Counted from the first letter of the stretch, positions 6,246 to 13,221 are shown. The stretch is 14,372 nt of DNA from Minisyncoccota bacterium (GCA_028704295.1 JAQVLF010000017.1:1-14372), one strand, 5' to 3'. Translations and numbers: made by a program. Notes: generated by a model from the sequence alone, not told the origin.

Positions 6246-7482
6246 TATTTAGTACTTTAATTAATCCGTCCTGTCTTATTGTTGTCATTCCTTTCTCTAA
6301 AGCTTTTTCTTTTAATTGAGTAGGAGAGCTTGATGACAGAATAATATCTTTTAATTCATCATCTAAAACAAGAGCTTCAAAGATTCCAACCCTGCCTTTA
6401 TATCCAGTATTGTTGCAGAATTCACATCCTTCGACTTCTGCAATTTGTTTTATTCCTTTGATCGTGAAATTATTTGAAAGCTCTCTTTCAAACATTTTAA
6501 GTTCTTCTTCTGTTATATCTCTTAATTTCATGCAATGAGGACAGACTTTTCTTACAAGCCTTTGAGCAATGACTATGTTTATTGCAGGCGCAATATTTGT
6601 TGCTATTTCTCCCAAAGCTTCAAGTCTTGCAATTGATTGAGTGGCACCAATAGTGTGGAGCGTTGACAATACGAGATGTCCTGTCAATGCTGCCTGGATA
6701 GCAGTTTCTGCAGTTTCTTTGTCTCTGATTTCACCGACAAGGATGGCATCAGGGTCTTGCCTTACAATTGACCTTAGTCCATTTGCAAAATCATATCCTT
6801 TTTTTTCGTCAACTTGGGTTTGGGTAATTCCTTCTAAGTGGTACTCAATAGGATCTTCAATTGTAATAACTTTGTTTTCAGGCCTGCTTATTTTTTTTAA
6901 AAAAGCATAAAGGGTCGTTGTTTTACCTGAACCAGTAGGACCAGTTACAATAATCATTCCATTTGGCTTTTGGATTTCTTCATTGAATAATTTTTCTAAA
7001 TCAGACCTTAATCCTAATTCTTCTAAGCTTATTAAATTCTTAGGGTTTAAAACTCTCATTACAATTGATTCTCCGTATTCCGAAGGAAGACTCGAAGTTC
7101 TGATTTCAATCTCACTGGCATCAAAGTTAATAGAAAATCTTCCGTCTTGCGCTTCTTTTTCAATATTTAATTTAAGCCTGCTTAATAGTTTTATTCTAGA
7201 TAAGAGTTTTTTATAGTTTTGAAGATTAATTTTTGCTAAATTAACAAGCATTCCATCAATTCGGAGCCTTATTTCTACTAATTCTTCTTCTGGCTCTATA
7301 TGGATATCAGATCCTTTTAGAATAATTATGCTAGCAATTAAGATTTTAATTAAATTAGTAACATCCTTGTCTAAATTATTTAAGAATAAATCTTCTGCAT
7401 TTTTTAAATGTTTTATATTATCATTAAAAAACTGGCTTTCTTCTTTTGATATATTTAATTCTCCTACGATGGCTTCTTCCAT
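6205..7482 (-). CDS. pilB: Type IV pilus assembly ATPase (PilB/GspE family)
   Basis: The protein is 425 residues. The N2-type domain includes ILKGSDIHIEP (54-64) and RLRIDGML (72-79). Walker A is GPTGSGKTT (181-189), the Asp box is ITIEDPIEY (206-214), Walker B is AILVGEIRD (246-254) and the His box is LTGHLVLSTLHT (266-277). A four-cysteine zinc site is formed by C314/C317 and C353/C356. PilB powers pilin polymerisation from the cytoplasmic side of the inner membrane. The long N-terminal MshEN (N1) domain of full-size PilB is absent, so this is a short form. The start lies one base after the stop of the DHH-like gene, suggesting one transcript. The last codons overlap the terminator of the opposite-strand RNA. 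The assignment to PilB rather than PilT rests on the zinc-binding cysteines and length. Confidence 0.92.
   Translation of the reverse strand: MEEAIVGELNISKEESQFFNDNIKHLKNAEDLFLNNLDKDVTNLIKILIASIIILKGSDIHIEPEEELVEIRLRIDGMLVNLAKINLQNYKKLLSRIKLLSRLKLNIEKEAQDGRFSINFDASEIEIRTSSLPSEYGESIVMRVLNPKNLISLEELGLRSDLEKLFNEEIQKPNGMIIVTGPTGSGKTTTLYAFLKKISRPENKVITIEDPIEYHLEGITQTQVDEKKGYDFANGLRSIVRQDPDAILVGEIRDKETAETAIQAALTGHLVLSTLHTIGATQSIARLEALGEIATNIAPAINIVIAQRLVRKVCPHCMKLRDITEEELKMFERELSNNFTIKGIKQIAEVEGCEFCNNTGYKGRVGIFEALVLDDELKDIILSSSSPTQLKEKALEKGMTTIRQDGLIKVLNKETTLEEIKRVAG
6213..6245 (+). terminator. Rho-independent terminator of the candidate RNA
   Basis: CAACCCTT (6213-6220) pairs with AAGGGTTG (6232-6239) around an 11-nt loop and is followed by TTTCTTTATTT. 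The U-rich tract lies on the plus-strand side only, which supports transcription from the 6033-6061 promoter. The hairpin lies over the last codons of pilB on the other strand. Confidence 0.6.
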
Positions 7483-7483
7483 T

Positions 7484-8419
7484 TTATTTTAAAATATTTA
7501 ATACTTCTTCTTTGCTTAAATCTGCTTTTGTGAACATTCCTCCATTGTTTTTAATCTGAGGATTAAAAGCATTTTTAATTTTTTCTAGGATTTTTTCATT
7601 TTCCAAATAGAAAATGCAATTTTCTTTAAAGATTAAAATGAAATTAGGGACAAGGAAATATTCTTTTATAATTTGTAAGATAAAAGGGATTCCAGGCGTT
7701 TCAAGCAGCCCATCTATTTGTGAAATATATATATCCTCTTCAGTCTCCATTGAATTTAAAGTGAAGACAAGGCTTTTTAGTTTATATTTTGTATCAAGCT
7801 TTCCACCTTTTTCTCCTAATTCTTTAATCGTATTAAGTTCATTTTCTTTTAATCCTGAAATTAAAATTGAAGCAATATTCTTATCAATAATTTCTTCTTC
7901 TAAATTATCAAATAGTATTTTTGAAAGAGAGCTGTTTTCCTCGACTAGATTTGTTTTTCCAAATTTCTTATTTGAAACATTATTATCAATGTTTATAATA
8001 TCGGCATTATGCAGATTTTCAAAGTCTGATGCAGCTGCTTTTTCAAGCTCTTCAAAGTCATTAAAACCAATAGCAATAATTATATCGCAGCAAGCACTTT
8101 GATCCAAATTCATTATATTGCAGGTAAAGTCGCTTAAAGAAATATTTTTTTCTTTTGGAGTTAAGAACAGCTTTATATTTTTCTCTGTTTTTTCGTAAAA
8201 AATATCTTCAATTTCTTTTTCAACGGTTAGAACAATTTGAGGAGTAGATTTAGGAAGGAGGGGGACTATTGGCAATGATTCATTTGCCTTATAATACACA
8301 GGCTTGTTTAGTTTTTTAACGATTAAAAAAAGGCTAAGGGCAGTGGCCACATGGTCAATGCCTTCATAATTTGAAACAATAATTCCAATGTTTTTTGCCT
8401 TTTTTAAATCTTCAATCAT
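7484..8419 (-). CDS. DHH-family phosphoesterase-like protein, probably catalytically inactive
   Basis: The protein is 311 residues. The layout fits the DHH/NrnA-like fold. Residues 11-30 (IGIIVSNYEGIDHVATALSL) correspond to the first motif region, and 139-160 (ADIINIDNNVSNKKFG and on) to the DHH strand with its following NxxFG element. A small C-terminal domain ends near NNGGMF. DHH enzymes hydrolyse nanoRNA, cyclic di-AMP or pyrophosphate using clustered aspartates and histidines. Here the signature DHH reads DNN (145-147), and the later aspartate-bearing segment reads ISGLKENE, so the metal site appears lost. The family call is therefore by overall pattern and moderate in confidence. The gene is first in the minus-strand unit and ends one base before pilB, hinting at a role linked to pilus assembly or its control. 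The predicted mRNA is leaderless. Confidence 0.6.
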   Translation of the reverse strand: MIEDLKKAKNIGIIVSNYEGIDHVATALSLFLIVKKLNKPVYYKANESLPIVPLLPKSTPQIVLTVEKEIEDIFYEKTEKNIKLFLTPKEKNISLSDFTCNIMNLDQSACCDIIIAIGFNDFEELEKAAASDFENLHNADIINIDNNVSNKKFGKTNLVEENSSLSKILFDNLEEEIIDKNIASILISGLKENELNTIKELGEKGGKLDTKYKLKSLVFTLNSMETEEDIYISQIDGLLETPGIPFILQIIKEYFLVPNFILIFKENCIFYLENEKILEKIKNAFNPQIKNNGGMFTKADLSKEEVLNILK

Positions 8420-8426
8420 TATATCT

Positions 8427-8455
8427 AAATTAGTCTATTTTGGGAGAAAAGTCAA
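8427..8455 (-). promoter_or_regulatory. Promoter of the DHH-like/pilB unit
   Basis: On the minus strand TTGACT (8455-8450) is followed after 17 bp by TAATTT (8432-8427). The predicted start falls at about 8420, directly before the ATG at 8419, so the transcript would be leaderless. Confidence 0.55.
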
Positions 8456-8460
8456 TCGCG

Positions 8461-8512
8461 GATATTATTGACAAATATCAAATTTAATAGTAAAATTGAT
8501 ATTGTAATATCA
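8461..8512 (+). promoter_or_regulatory. Promoter and repeated GATATT sites of the DUF4143-type ATPase gene
   Basis: TTGACA (8468-8473), a 17-bp spacer and TAAAAT (8491-8496) form a near-consensus promoter, start about 8503. A 7-bp inverted repeat, TGATATT-GT-AATATCA (8497-8512), covers the predicted start. A second GATATT/AATATC pair (8461-8466 and 8474-8479) brackets the -35 box. The arrangement suggests an operator. Confidence 0.5.
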
Positions 8513-8529
8513 TTTTTTGTGTAAATTTT

Positions 8530-9666
8530 ATGAATTATATCGCAAGGACAATTGAAAAACAAATTAAAGAAAAGCTTTTCAAAGGCAAAGTAATTGTTAT
8601 TTACGGGGCAAGGCAGGTAGGAAAGACTACGCTAGTAAAGAAAATCCTAAGCGAGTACGAAGGCAAATATTTAAATTGCGAACTTTTTCCAGTTGAAAGA
8701 GGCTTAGGAGAGCTTGATACAGATAAAATCAAGGCTTTTTTGGGAGATCACAAGCTTATTGTACTGGATGAAGCTCAAAATATAAAAGAGATTGGGAAAA
8801 TTTTAAAAATTATGAATGACACTTATCCCGAAATGCAAATTATTGCGACGGGATCAGCAAATTTTGATTTAATGCAAAAAGTTGCCGAACCAATGACAGG
8901 AAGAAATTTTACATTTAAGCTATATCCCTTTTCGCTTCAGGAGATATATAATTCGCATGATTTATTCTTTGTTGAATCTAGGCTCGAGAATATTCTTAGG
9001 CTAGGCAGTTATCCAGAGGTTTTTTTACTTAAAGAAGATGATGCAAAGGAAAGGTTAAATGAAATTGCTTCAAGCTATTTGTTCAAAGATGTTTTAAAAT
9101 TTGATAATTTGAAAAAATCAAATATTATTAGAAAATTGCTTGAGCTACTAGCATTGCAATTAGGACAGGAGATATCATATCAGGAATTGGGTTCGCAGCT
9201 TGGCATTAATAGATTAACGGTAGAAAAGTATATTGATATTTTAGAGCAGTGTTTTGTGATTTTTAGGCTAAATGCTTTTTCTAGGAACAAGAGAAAAGAA
9301 ATTTCAAAAGGTCTTAAAATATATTTTTATGATTTAGGAATAAGAAACAGTTTAATAGAAAATTATAACAAACTAGATATTAGAAACGATGTTGGCGCAC
9401 TTTTTGAAAATTTATGTATTATTGAAAAAATGAAAAGGAATGAGGCAGAAAAGCAATATGCTAATTTGTATTTTTGGAGAACTTATGATCAGCAAAAAGT
9501 TGATTTAATAGAAGAAAAAGAAGGTAAATTATTTGCTTATGAATTTAAATGGAAAAAGAACAAAGTTAAGGTTCCGGAATTATTTTTGGAAAATTATCCG
9601 GAAGCAGAATATTTCGTTATTAACAAGGAAAATTATTATAAGTTTTTGTTAAAAACTAAAAAATGA
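8530..9666 (+). CDS. AAA_14/DUF4143-type ATPase with nuclease-like C-terminus
   Basis: The protein is 378 residues. Walker A is GARQVGKTT (26-34), Walker B is LIVLDEAQN (76-84), and a sensor-like segment ATGSANFDL lies at 106-114, then the FSLQEI segment (134-139) usual in this family. A winged-helix-like stretch follows (about 215-245, with SQLGINRLTVEKYI). The C-terminal DUF4143 region has FENL (292-295) and then VDLIEE and AYEFKW (D325, E338, K340), the D...ExK pattern of PD-(D/E)XK nuclease-like folds. These ATPases are abundant in bacteria and archaea and their role is mostly unknown; some are suspected to act in DNA handling or toxin-antitoxin-like behaviour. It stands alone behind its own promoter with paired inverted repeats and is divergent from the DHH-like gene. 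Confidence 0.88.
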   Translation: MNYIARTIEKQIKEKLFKGKVIVIYGARQVGKTTLVKKILSEYEGKYLNCELFPVERGLGELDTDKIKAFLGDHKLIVLDEAQNIKEIGKILKIMNDTYPEMQIIATGSANFDLMQKVAEPMTGRNFTFKLYPFSLQEIYNSHDLFFVESRLENILRLGSYPEVFLLKEDDAKERLNEIASSYLFKDVLKFDNLKKSNIIRKLLELLALQLGQEISYQELGSQLGINRLTVEKYIDILEQCFVIFRLNAFSRNKRKEISKGLKIYFYDLGIRNSLIENYNKLDIRNDVGALFENLCIIEKMKRNEAEKQYANLYFWRTYDQQKVDLIEEKEGKLFAYEFKWKKNKVKVPELFLENYPEAEYFVINKENYYKFLLKTKK

Positions 9667-9692
9667 TTGCTTTTCTTATTTCAAAAAAAGAA

Positions 9693-9698
9693 TATAAT
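9693..9698 (+). promoter_or_regulatory. -10 box of the tsaE operon
   Basis: A perfect TATAAT ends 7 nt before the ATG at 9706, so the predicted start is at or next to the ATG. No good -35 box at 17 bp was found; TTGCTT at 9667-9672 is 20 bp away. Confidence 0.45.
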
Positions 9699-9705
9699 AA
9701 CCTTA

Positions 9706-10134
9706 ATGAAATACATTACTAATTCAGAAAAAGAGACAAGAAATTTGATTAAGAAAATATTGAACATTTCCCCTTCTCAAAATGCTGCAGTTTATGTTTT
9801 GGAAGGAGACTTGGGAGCAGGAAAAACAACTTTTGTAAAAGGGCTTGAAGATGTTTTTAATATTCAAATTAAGAGTCCGACTTTTAATATAATAAAAAGG
9901 TATCAAATTGATTATAAAGGGTTTAAGAATTTGTATCATATAGATTTTTATAGAGTGAATAGCGTAGAAGGATTAGATTTTGAGAAGCTGTTAAAAGATC
10001 CCCAAAATTTAATTTTTATTGAATGGGGGAGCAATGTAAAAAAATATATTCCTTCTTTTGCAAAATGGATATACTTTAAATATTTAGATAAGAATACAAG
10101 AGAAATTATATATGAAGCAGAAGAAAATAATTAA
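9706..10134 (+). CDS. tsaE: tRNA t6A modification ATPase TsaE
   Basis: From the ATG at 9706 the protein is 142 residues, the usual size. Reading can be extended upstream to a TTG at 9667, but that would add 13 residues (LFLFQKKN and so on) unlike the family and would place the TATAAT box inside the gene, so the ATG is preferred. Walker A is GDLGAGKTTF (34-43). The SPTFN (57-61), HIDFYR (78-83) and FIEWG (104-108) motifs are all classic TsaE. With TsaB and TsaD it makes threonylcarbamoyl-adenosine at position 37 of ANN-decoding tRNAs; TsaE supplies the ATPase step in the cytoplasm. tsaB and tsaD are not in the window. A small membrane-protein gene begins inside its 3' end (23-bp overlap), so it heads an operon. 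Confidence 0.94.
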   Translation: MKYITNSEKETRNLIKKILNISPSQNAAVYVLEGDLGAGKTTFVKGLEDVFNIQIKSPTFNIIKRYQIDYKGFKNLYHIDFYRVNSVEGLDFEKLLKDPQNLIFIEWGSNVKKYIPSFAKWIYFKYLDKNTREIIYEAEENN

Positions 10135-10303
10135 TTTAATAGTCTGGCTTTTAGTTGCTTTCGGCATTATAATTTTTGTTAATTCAAAAACAGAAAATTC
10201 TCTTGCGAGCATGGAAGCGATTTTTAATCCTTGCGATATTAATCATATTCAGAATTGTTCAGATGCTGAAAAAATAGATTTAATTAAAAAGAACTTAAAA
10301 TGA
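10112..10303 (+). CDS. Small membrane-anchored hypothetical protein
   Basis: The protein is 63 residues. A basic start (MKQKK) is followed by one hydrophobic helix (about 6-23) and a 40-residue polar tail with two cysteines (C41 and C49) that would lie outside the cytoplasm if the helix is an N-in anchor. The tail could form a disulfide. The gene overlaps tsaE by 23 bp and the exonuclease gene by 4 bp (ATGA), a coupling that supports it being real. It might instead be a short secreted peptide. No family is recognised. Confidence 0.55.
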   Translation: MKQKKIINLIVWLLVAFGIIIFVNSKTENSLASMEAIFNPCDINHIQNCSDAEKIDLIKKNLK

Positions 10304-11184
10304 AAAAAATAATTATTATAGATAGCAATTCTGTTATTCATAGAGCATTTCATGCCTTGCCTCCTTTAAAGAATAAAAAAGGAGAGGTTGTTAATGCGGT
10401 ATATGGATATCTAACCTTTTTATTCAAGGCAATAAGAGAACTAGAGCCAGATTATATTGCTGCTTGTTTTGATGTCTCTAAATCTACTTTTAGAAAAGAA
10501 ATGTTTAGCGAGTATAAAGCAAAGAGACAGAGTGCTCCAGATGAACTCTACTCTCAAATTCCCAAAGTAAAAGAAATTTTAAAAAAGTTTAATATTTCTG
10601 TTTTCGAAAAAGAAGGATACGAGGGAGATGATTTAATCGGAACAATTTCAAGAAAAGAGAATGGAAATTTAGAAAAAATAATTTTATCAGGAGATTTAGA
10701 CAATCTTCAATTAATTAATGAAAATGTGAGAGTAATTTTCTTGGGAAATAAAGTGAACGCATTGAACATATTTGATATTAAGAAAGTTGAACAAAAATAT
10801 GAACTTCGTCCAGATCAGATAGTAGATTTTAAAGCTTTAAGAGGAGATGTATCTGACAATATTCCCGGAGTTTTTGGCATAGGTGAAAAAACAGCAACAA
10901 GCCTTTTAAAAGAATTTGGAAATTTAGATAATATTTATAACAACATCGATTGTATCAAGGGAAAGGTAAAAGAAAAGTTAGTAGGAGGAAAAGAAAAAGC
11001 ATATTTAAGCAGAGAGCTTGCCAAAATATTAACTGATGTTCCATTTGATTTTGATATTGAAAAATGCAAGTGGGGAGATTTTGAGAAGGAAGCAGTTGCT
11101 CGAGAATTTGAAGAATATGGATTTAAGAGTTTAATTCCTAAAATTCCAGGAGGGTCAAAAGGGGATAATCTAAAATTATTTTAA
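10300..11184 (+). CDS. Stand-alone 5'-3' exonuclease (PolA N-terminal domain type)
   Basis: The protein is 294 residues, equal to the exonuclease domain of DNA polymerase I with no polymerase part. The acidic residues of the metal site are present: D8 in IIDSNS, D58 in CFDVSKSTFR, E108/D110/D111 in YEGDD, D132/D134 in SGDLDNLQL, and D183/D186 in GDVSDNIPG. The DNA-binding helix-three-turn-helix is GIGEKTATSLL (193-203). Such enzymes remove RNA primers and flaps during replication and repair. The last residues, DNLKLF, resemble the QLxLF motif by which proteins bind the beta sliding clamp. Whether a separate polymerase domain is encoded elsewhere cannot be seen. It is coupled to the small membrane gene by ATGA and followed after one base by the NYN gene. 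Confidence 0.9.
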   Translation: MKKIIIIDSNSVIHRAFHALPPLKNKKGEVVNAVYGYLTFLFKAIRELEPDYIAACFDVSKSTFRKEMFSEYKAKRQSAPDELYSQIPKVKEILKKFNISVFEKEGYEGDDLIGTISRKENGNLEKIILSGDLDNLQLINENVRVIFLGNKVNALNIFDIKKVEQKYELRPDQIVDFKALRGDVSDNIPGVFGIGEKTATSLLKEFGNLDNIYNNIDCIKGKVKEKLVGGKEKAYLSRELAKILTDVPFDFDIEKCKWGDFEKEAVAREFEEYGFKSLIPKIPGGSKGDNLKLF

Positions 11185-11185
11185 T

Positions 11186-11806
11186 ATGGATTTTGAAGAG
11201 TTTGAGAAAAAATTCATCTTTGATAAACTTGGAATTAATGAAACATACGGAATTTTTCTTTTATAGATTTTGCGAACGTTAACAATTGGTTTGAAAATAC
11301 TAAAATTTGGGATGAGGAATTAATCTCAGATGAGGAGATAATAGATATTGATTTAAAAAAACTTAGAGAATTTTCGCATTTATTTTAGCCAAAAAGCATT
11401 AGTATATTATGGAGAAGATTCTTGTAATAAAAAATCTTTAGGCTTTACATATGCACTTAGAAAAATTTTTGGAAAAAGAATGATGGTGACTAAAGATTTA
11501 CAAAAAATAAAGCATCGTATTAATGAGGGCGATAAAAAAAGAAAATATTTAGAAATTAGAAAATGTAATTTTGATGTTGAAATTTCAGTTGATGCGATTA
11601 AGATGCTAAAATATTACGATACATTTTGTATTTTTTCTAGCGATGCAGATTTTACTTATTTAAATAAATTTTTAAAAAGCAAAAAGAAGAAAGTTATCAT
11701 CGTGAAGGGAGGACATATTACAAGGGATTTAAGGAATACAGCGGATCTAATTATAAATGCTCAAGATATTAAAGAAAAAATAACAAGGATAAAAACAAAA
11801 ACCTGA
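11186..11806 (+). pseudogene. NYN-domain (LabA/DUF88-like) gene with two cancelling frameshifts
   Basis: The first codons (from 11186) read to a TAG after IFLL. Moving one frame at the T-rich stretch near 11263 gives IDFANVNNWF, the NYN active-site start with its first aspartate. A second shift near 11388, again in a T-run, returns to the first frame and gives SQKALVYYGE and onward to 11806. Later motifs include EISVDAIKML and FSSDADFTYL, matching the second and third acidic clusters of the NYN RNase fold. The repaired protein is about 206 residues, a normal size. NYN proteins are metal-dependent RNases of the PIN-like group. Both breaks being single T changes suggests sequencing error or recent loss; without them it would be the last gene of the tsaE operon. 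Confidence 0.65.
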
Positions 11807-11820
11807 AAAATCAGGCTTTT
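11798..11820. terminator. Bidirectional terminator hairpin
   Basis: CCTGA (11802-11806) pairs with TCAGG (11811-11815) around AAAA, flanked by A- and T-runs. It overlaps the NYN gene's stop codon and could end both that operon and a minus-strand transcript from the right. Confidence 0.55.
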
Positions 11821-11886
11821 GCGGTTCGTTGTCCCAAGTTAACCTCGGGAAGGTATGCTTAAATTATATATTAATATAAATGTCAA
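11800..11886 (-). ncRNA. Possible short minus-strand transcript, copy 1
   Basis: On the minus strand a TATAAT box (11868-11863) is followed by AAGCATA, then a hairpin whose stem TCCCGAG/CTTGGGA pairs fully only on this strand (one G-U pair), then the bidirectional terminator. The RNA would be about 57 nt. A TTGACA lies upstream but only 12 bp from the -10 box, which weakens the promoter call. A similar module occurs at 14150-14240. Confidence 0.3.
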
Positions 11887-11979
11887 TATTTTAGATGGAA
11901 TGAAAGAAGGGGTGATCAAGAAAATTTTTTATGCAGAAGATTTTAATTATAGGCTTGAGCGGAAAATTTATTAATTCAA

Positions 11980-12003
11980 AAATACACCCGCGAAGGTGTA
12001 TTT
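11980..12003. repeat. Perfect 9-bp hairpin
   Basis: AAATACACC pairs perfectly with GGTGTATTT around the loop CGCGAA. It resembles a terminator stem but lacks a clear T-tract on either side, so its role is unknown. Confidence 0.45.
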
Positions 12004-12105
12004 CGATTAAAATCAGGCAAGCCTTAAGCTTACAAGAATATTTTTTTAAAATGTCAATAAAGGTAAAAGAGCAAAATTATACTAGAAAAAAGGATTCAAT
12101 AAAAA

Positions 12106-12147
12106 TAACGAAAGAATTTTCGTTAAAATTGTATTTTAATTTTTTTA
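12106..12147 (+). terminator. Terminator-like double hairpin with T-tract
   Basis: TAACGAAA (12106-12113) pairs with TTTCGTTA (12118-12125). Alternatively TTAAAAT (12123-12129) pairs with ATTTTAA (12133-12139). Both precede a run of Ts at 12140-12147. No transcript ending here is known from the sequence. Confidence 0.4.
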
Positions 12148-12219
12148 GGAGTCGTCTTCAAGCATCCATTCCCATTTTTTAATTTTGTCTTAAAACAATG
12201 TTTTTAGCATAATTTTGCA

Positions 12220-12275
12220 TATTATACCGCACAAGTATTTTATTTTTTATGCAGTACACTTATTATACTGCACAA
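12220..12275. repeat. Duplicated 15-mer and inverted repeat upstream of mutM
   Basis: TATTATACCGCACAA (12220-12234) and TATTATACTGCACAA (12261-12275) are 41 bp apart and differ at one base. Read on the minus strand each contains TATAAT preceded by TTGTGC. The second copy also takes part in a 7-bp inverted repeat, TGCAGTA (12250-12256) with TACTGCA (12266-12272). Confidence 0.55.
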
Positions 12276-12316
12276 AATAGGCGAGTCAGTCAGTGGAAAA
12301 AATCTTGGAAGTGAGT

Positions 12317-12322
12317 TATAAT
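12317..12322 (+). promoter_or_regulatory. -10 box of mutM-holA
   Basis: TATAAT lies 26 bp before the mutM ATG. The expected -35 position has no good match. No Shine-Dalgarno sequence is visible before the ATG. Confidence 0.4.
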
Positions 12323-12348
12323 AACCGCACGTATATAAAAAGAAAATT

Positions 12349-13221
12349 ATGCCAGAGCTGCCAGAAGTACAAACAATTGTAAACGAGTTAAATGAGAAAG
12401 TGAAAGAAAAAATAATTGAGGACGCATGGACTGATAAGGAAAATCTTATCCGAAATGTTTCGTTTACAAAATTTAAGAAGAAGATAACAGGTAAAAAAAT
12501 AATCGAGGCCAAAAGAAGGGCCAAATACATTATTATAGAGTTATCCGAAGGCTATGTCTTGCTTGTTCATTTAAAAATGACAGGACATTTTCTTTTAGGA
12601 AAATGGGAGATTGAAAATAATAAAGTCAAGGCAATTGTAGAAGGTCCTATTAAAGAAGATAAGTACAATGACTACATCCACATAATTTTTTATTTAAATA
12701 CTGGAGAGGAGTTGGCTTTCTCAGACTTGCGTCAATTTGGTAGAATTGAACTTTACACAAAAGAAGAATTTGCTAATTTAAAAGAAATTAATAATTTGGG
12801 CATAGAGCCTTTAGGAGAAGAATTTACTTTAAAACGTTTTGAGAACATTGTTAAAAGCTCAAAAACAAATATTAAGAAATTATTAATGGATCAAGAAAAA
12901 ATAGCGGGAATTGGAAATATATACGCATCCGAAATTTTGTTTCAAGCCAAAGTTAATCCAAAAAGAAATACAAGTACATTAGAGGATAACGAGATTAAGA
13001 ATATTCACAATTCGATTTTTGCAATTTTGAATAAAGCGCTTGAGCTCAAAGGAGATAGTATGTCTGATTATAGAAGGACTGGTGGAGAGAAGGGAGACTA
13101 TCAAAATTATGCAAAAGTGTATGAGAAGAAAGGACAAAAATGTCCAGATTGCGAAGGAATAATCGAGTATGCTAAGATAAATCAAAGAGGAACATATTAT
13201 TGTCCTAAATGCCAGAAATAA
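12349..13221 (+). CDS. mutM: Formamidopyrimidine-DNA glycosylase (Fpg/MutM)
   Basis: The protein is 290 residues, slightly longer than the usual 270. It begins MPELPEVQTI, with the catalytic proline (P2) and glutamate (E3). HLKMTGH (74-80) carries the conserved catalytic lysine, K76. The helix-two-turn-helix includes MDQEKIAGIGNIYASEILF (180-198). The C-terminal zinc finger has C265, C268, C285 and C288, with R280 in the DNA-contacting loop. MutM removes oxidised purines such as 8-oxoguanine and nicks the strand. An insertion around residues 85-108 (WEIENNKVKAIVEGPIKED) accounts for the extra length. holA starts immediately after the stop codon with no gap, so both are one operon. Confidence 0.96.
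   Translation: MPELPEVQTIVNELNEKVKEKIIEDAWTDKENLIRNVSFTKFKKKITGKKIIEAKRRAKYIIIELSEGYVLLVHLKMTGHFLLGKWEIENNKVKAIVEGPIKEDKYNDYIHIIFYLNTGEELAFSDLRQFGRIELYTKEEFANLKEINNLGIEPLGEEFTLKRFENIVKSSKTNIKKLLMDQEKIAGIGNIYASEILFQAKVNPKRNTSTLEDNEIKNIHNSIFAILNKALELKGDSMSDYRRTGGEKGDYQNYAKVYEKKGQKCPDCEGIIEYAKINQRGTYYCPKCQK

Larger units (their letters stand above)
11887..12348. other. Gene-poor region before mutM
   Basis: No protein gene is convincing. An open frame at 11931-12182 gives a basic 83-residue product without recognisable features. The region contains a 9-bp perfect hairpin (11980-12003), an 8-bp perfect hairpin followed by a second AT-rich hairpin and seven Ts (12106-12147), duplicated 15-mers (12220-12234 and 12261-12275), and the mutM promoter. 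Confidence 0.5.

Noticed and set aside
6113..6319. Plus-strand open frame across the RNA candidate and the pilB end
   Set aside because: It is antisense to clear pilB coding sequence and explained better by the structured RNA; no start signals.
9667..9705. TTG start giving a longer TsaE
   Set aside because: The added residues are unlike the family and a TATAAT box lies within them; ATG at 9706 fits family length.
11931..12182. Open frame for an 83-residue basic protein
   Set aside because: It has no recognisable motif or ribosome-binding site, reads through two strong hairpins and an AT-rich T-tract, and has unusual composition; more likely non-coding.
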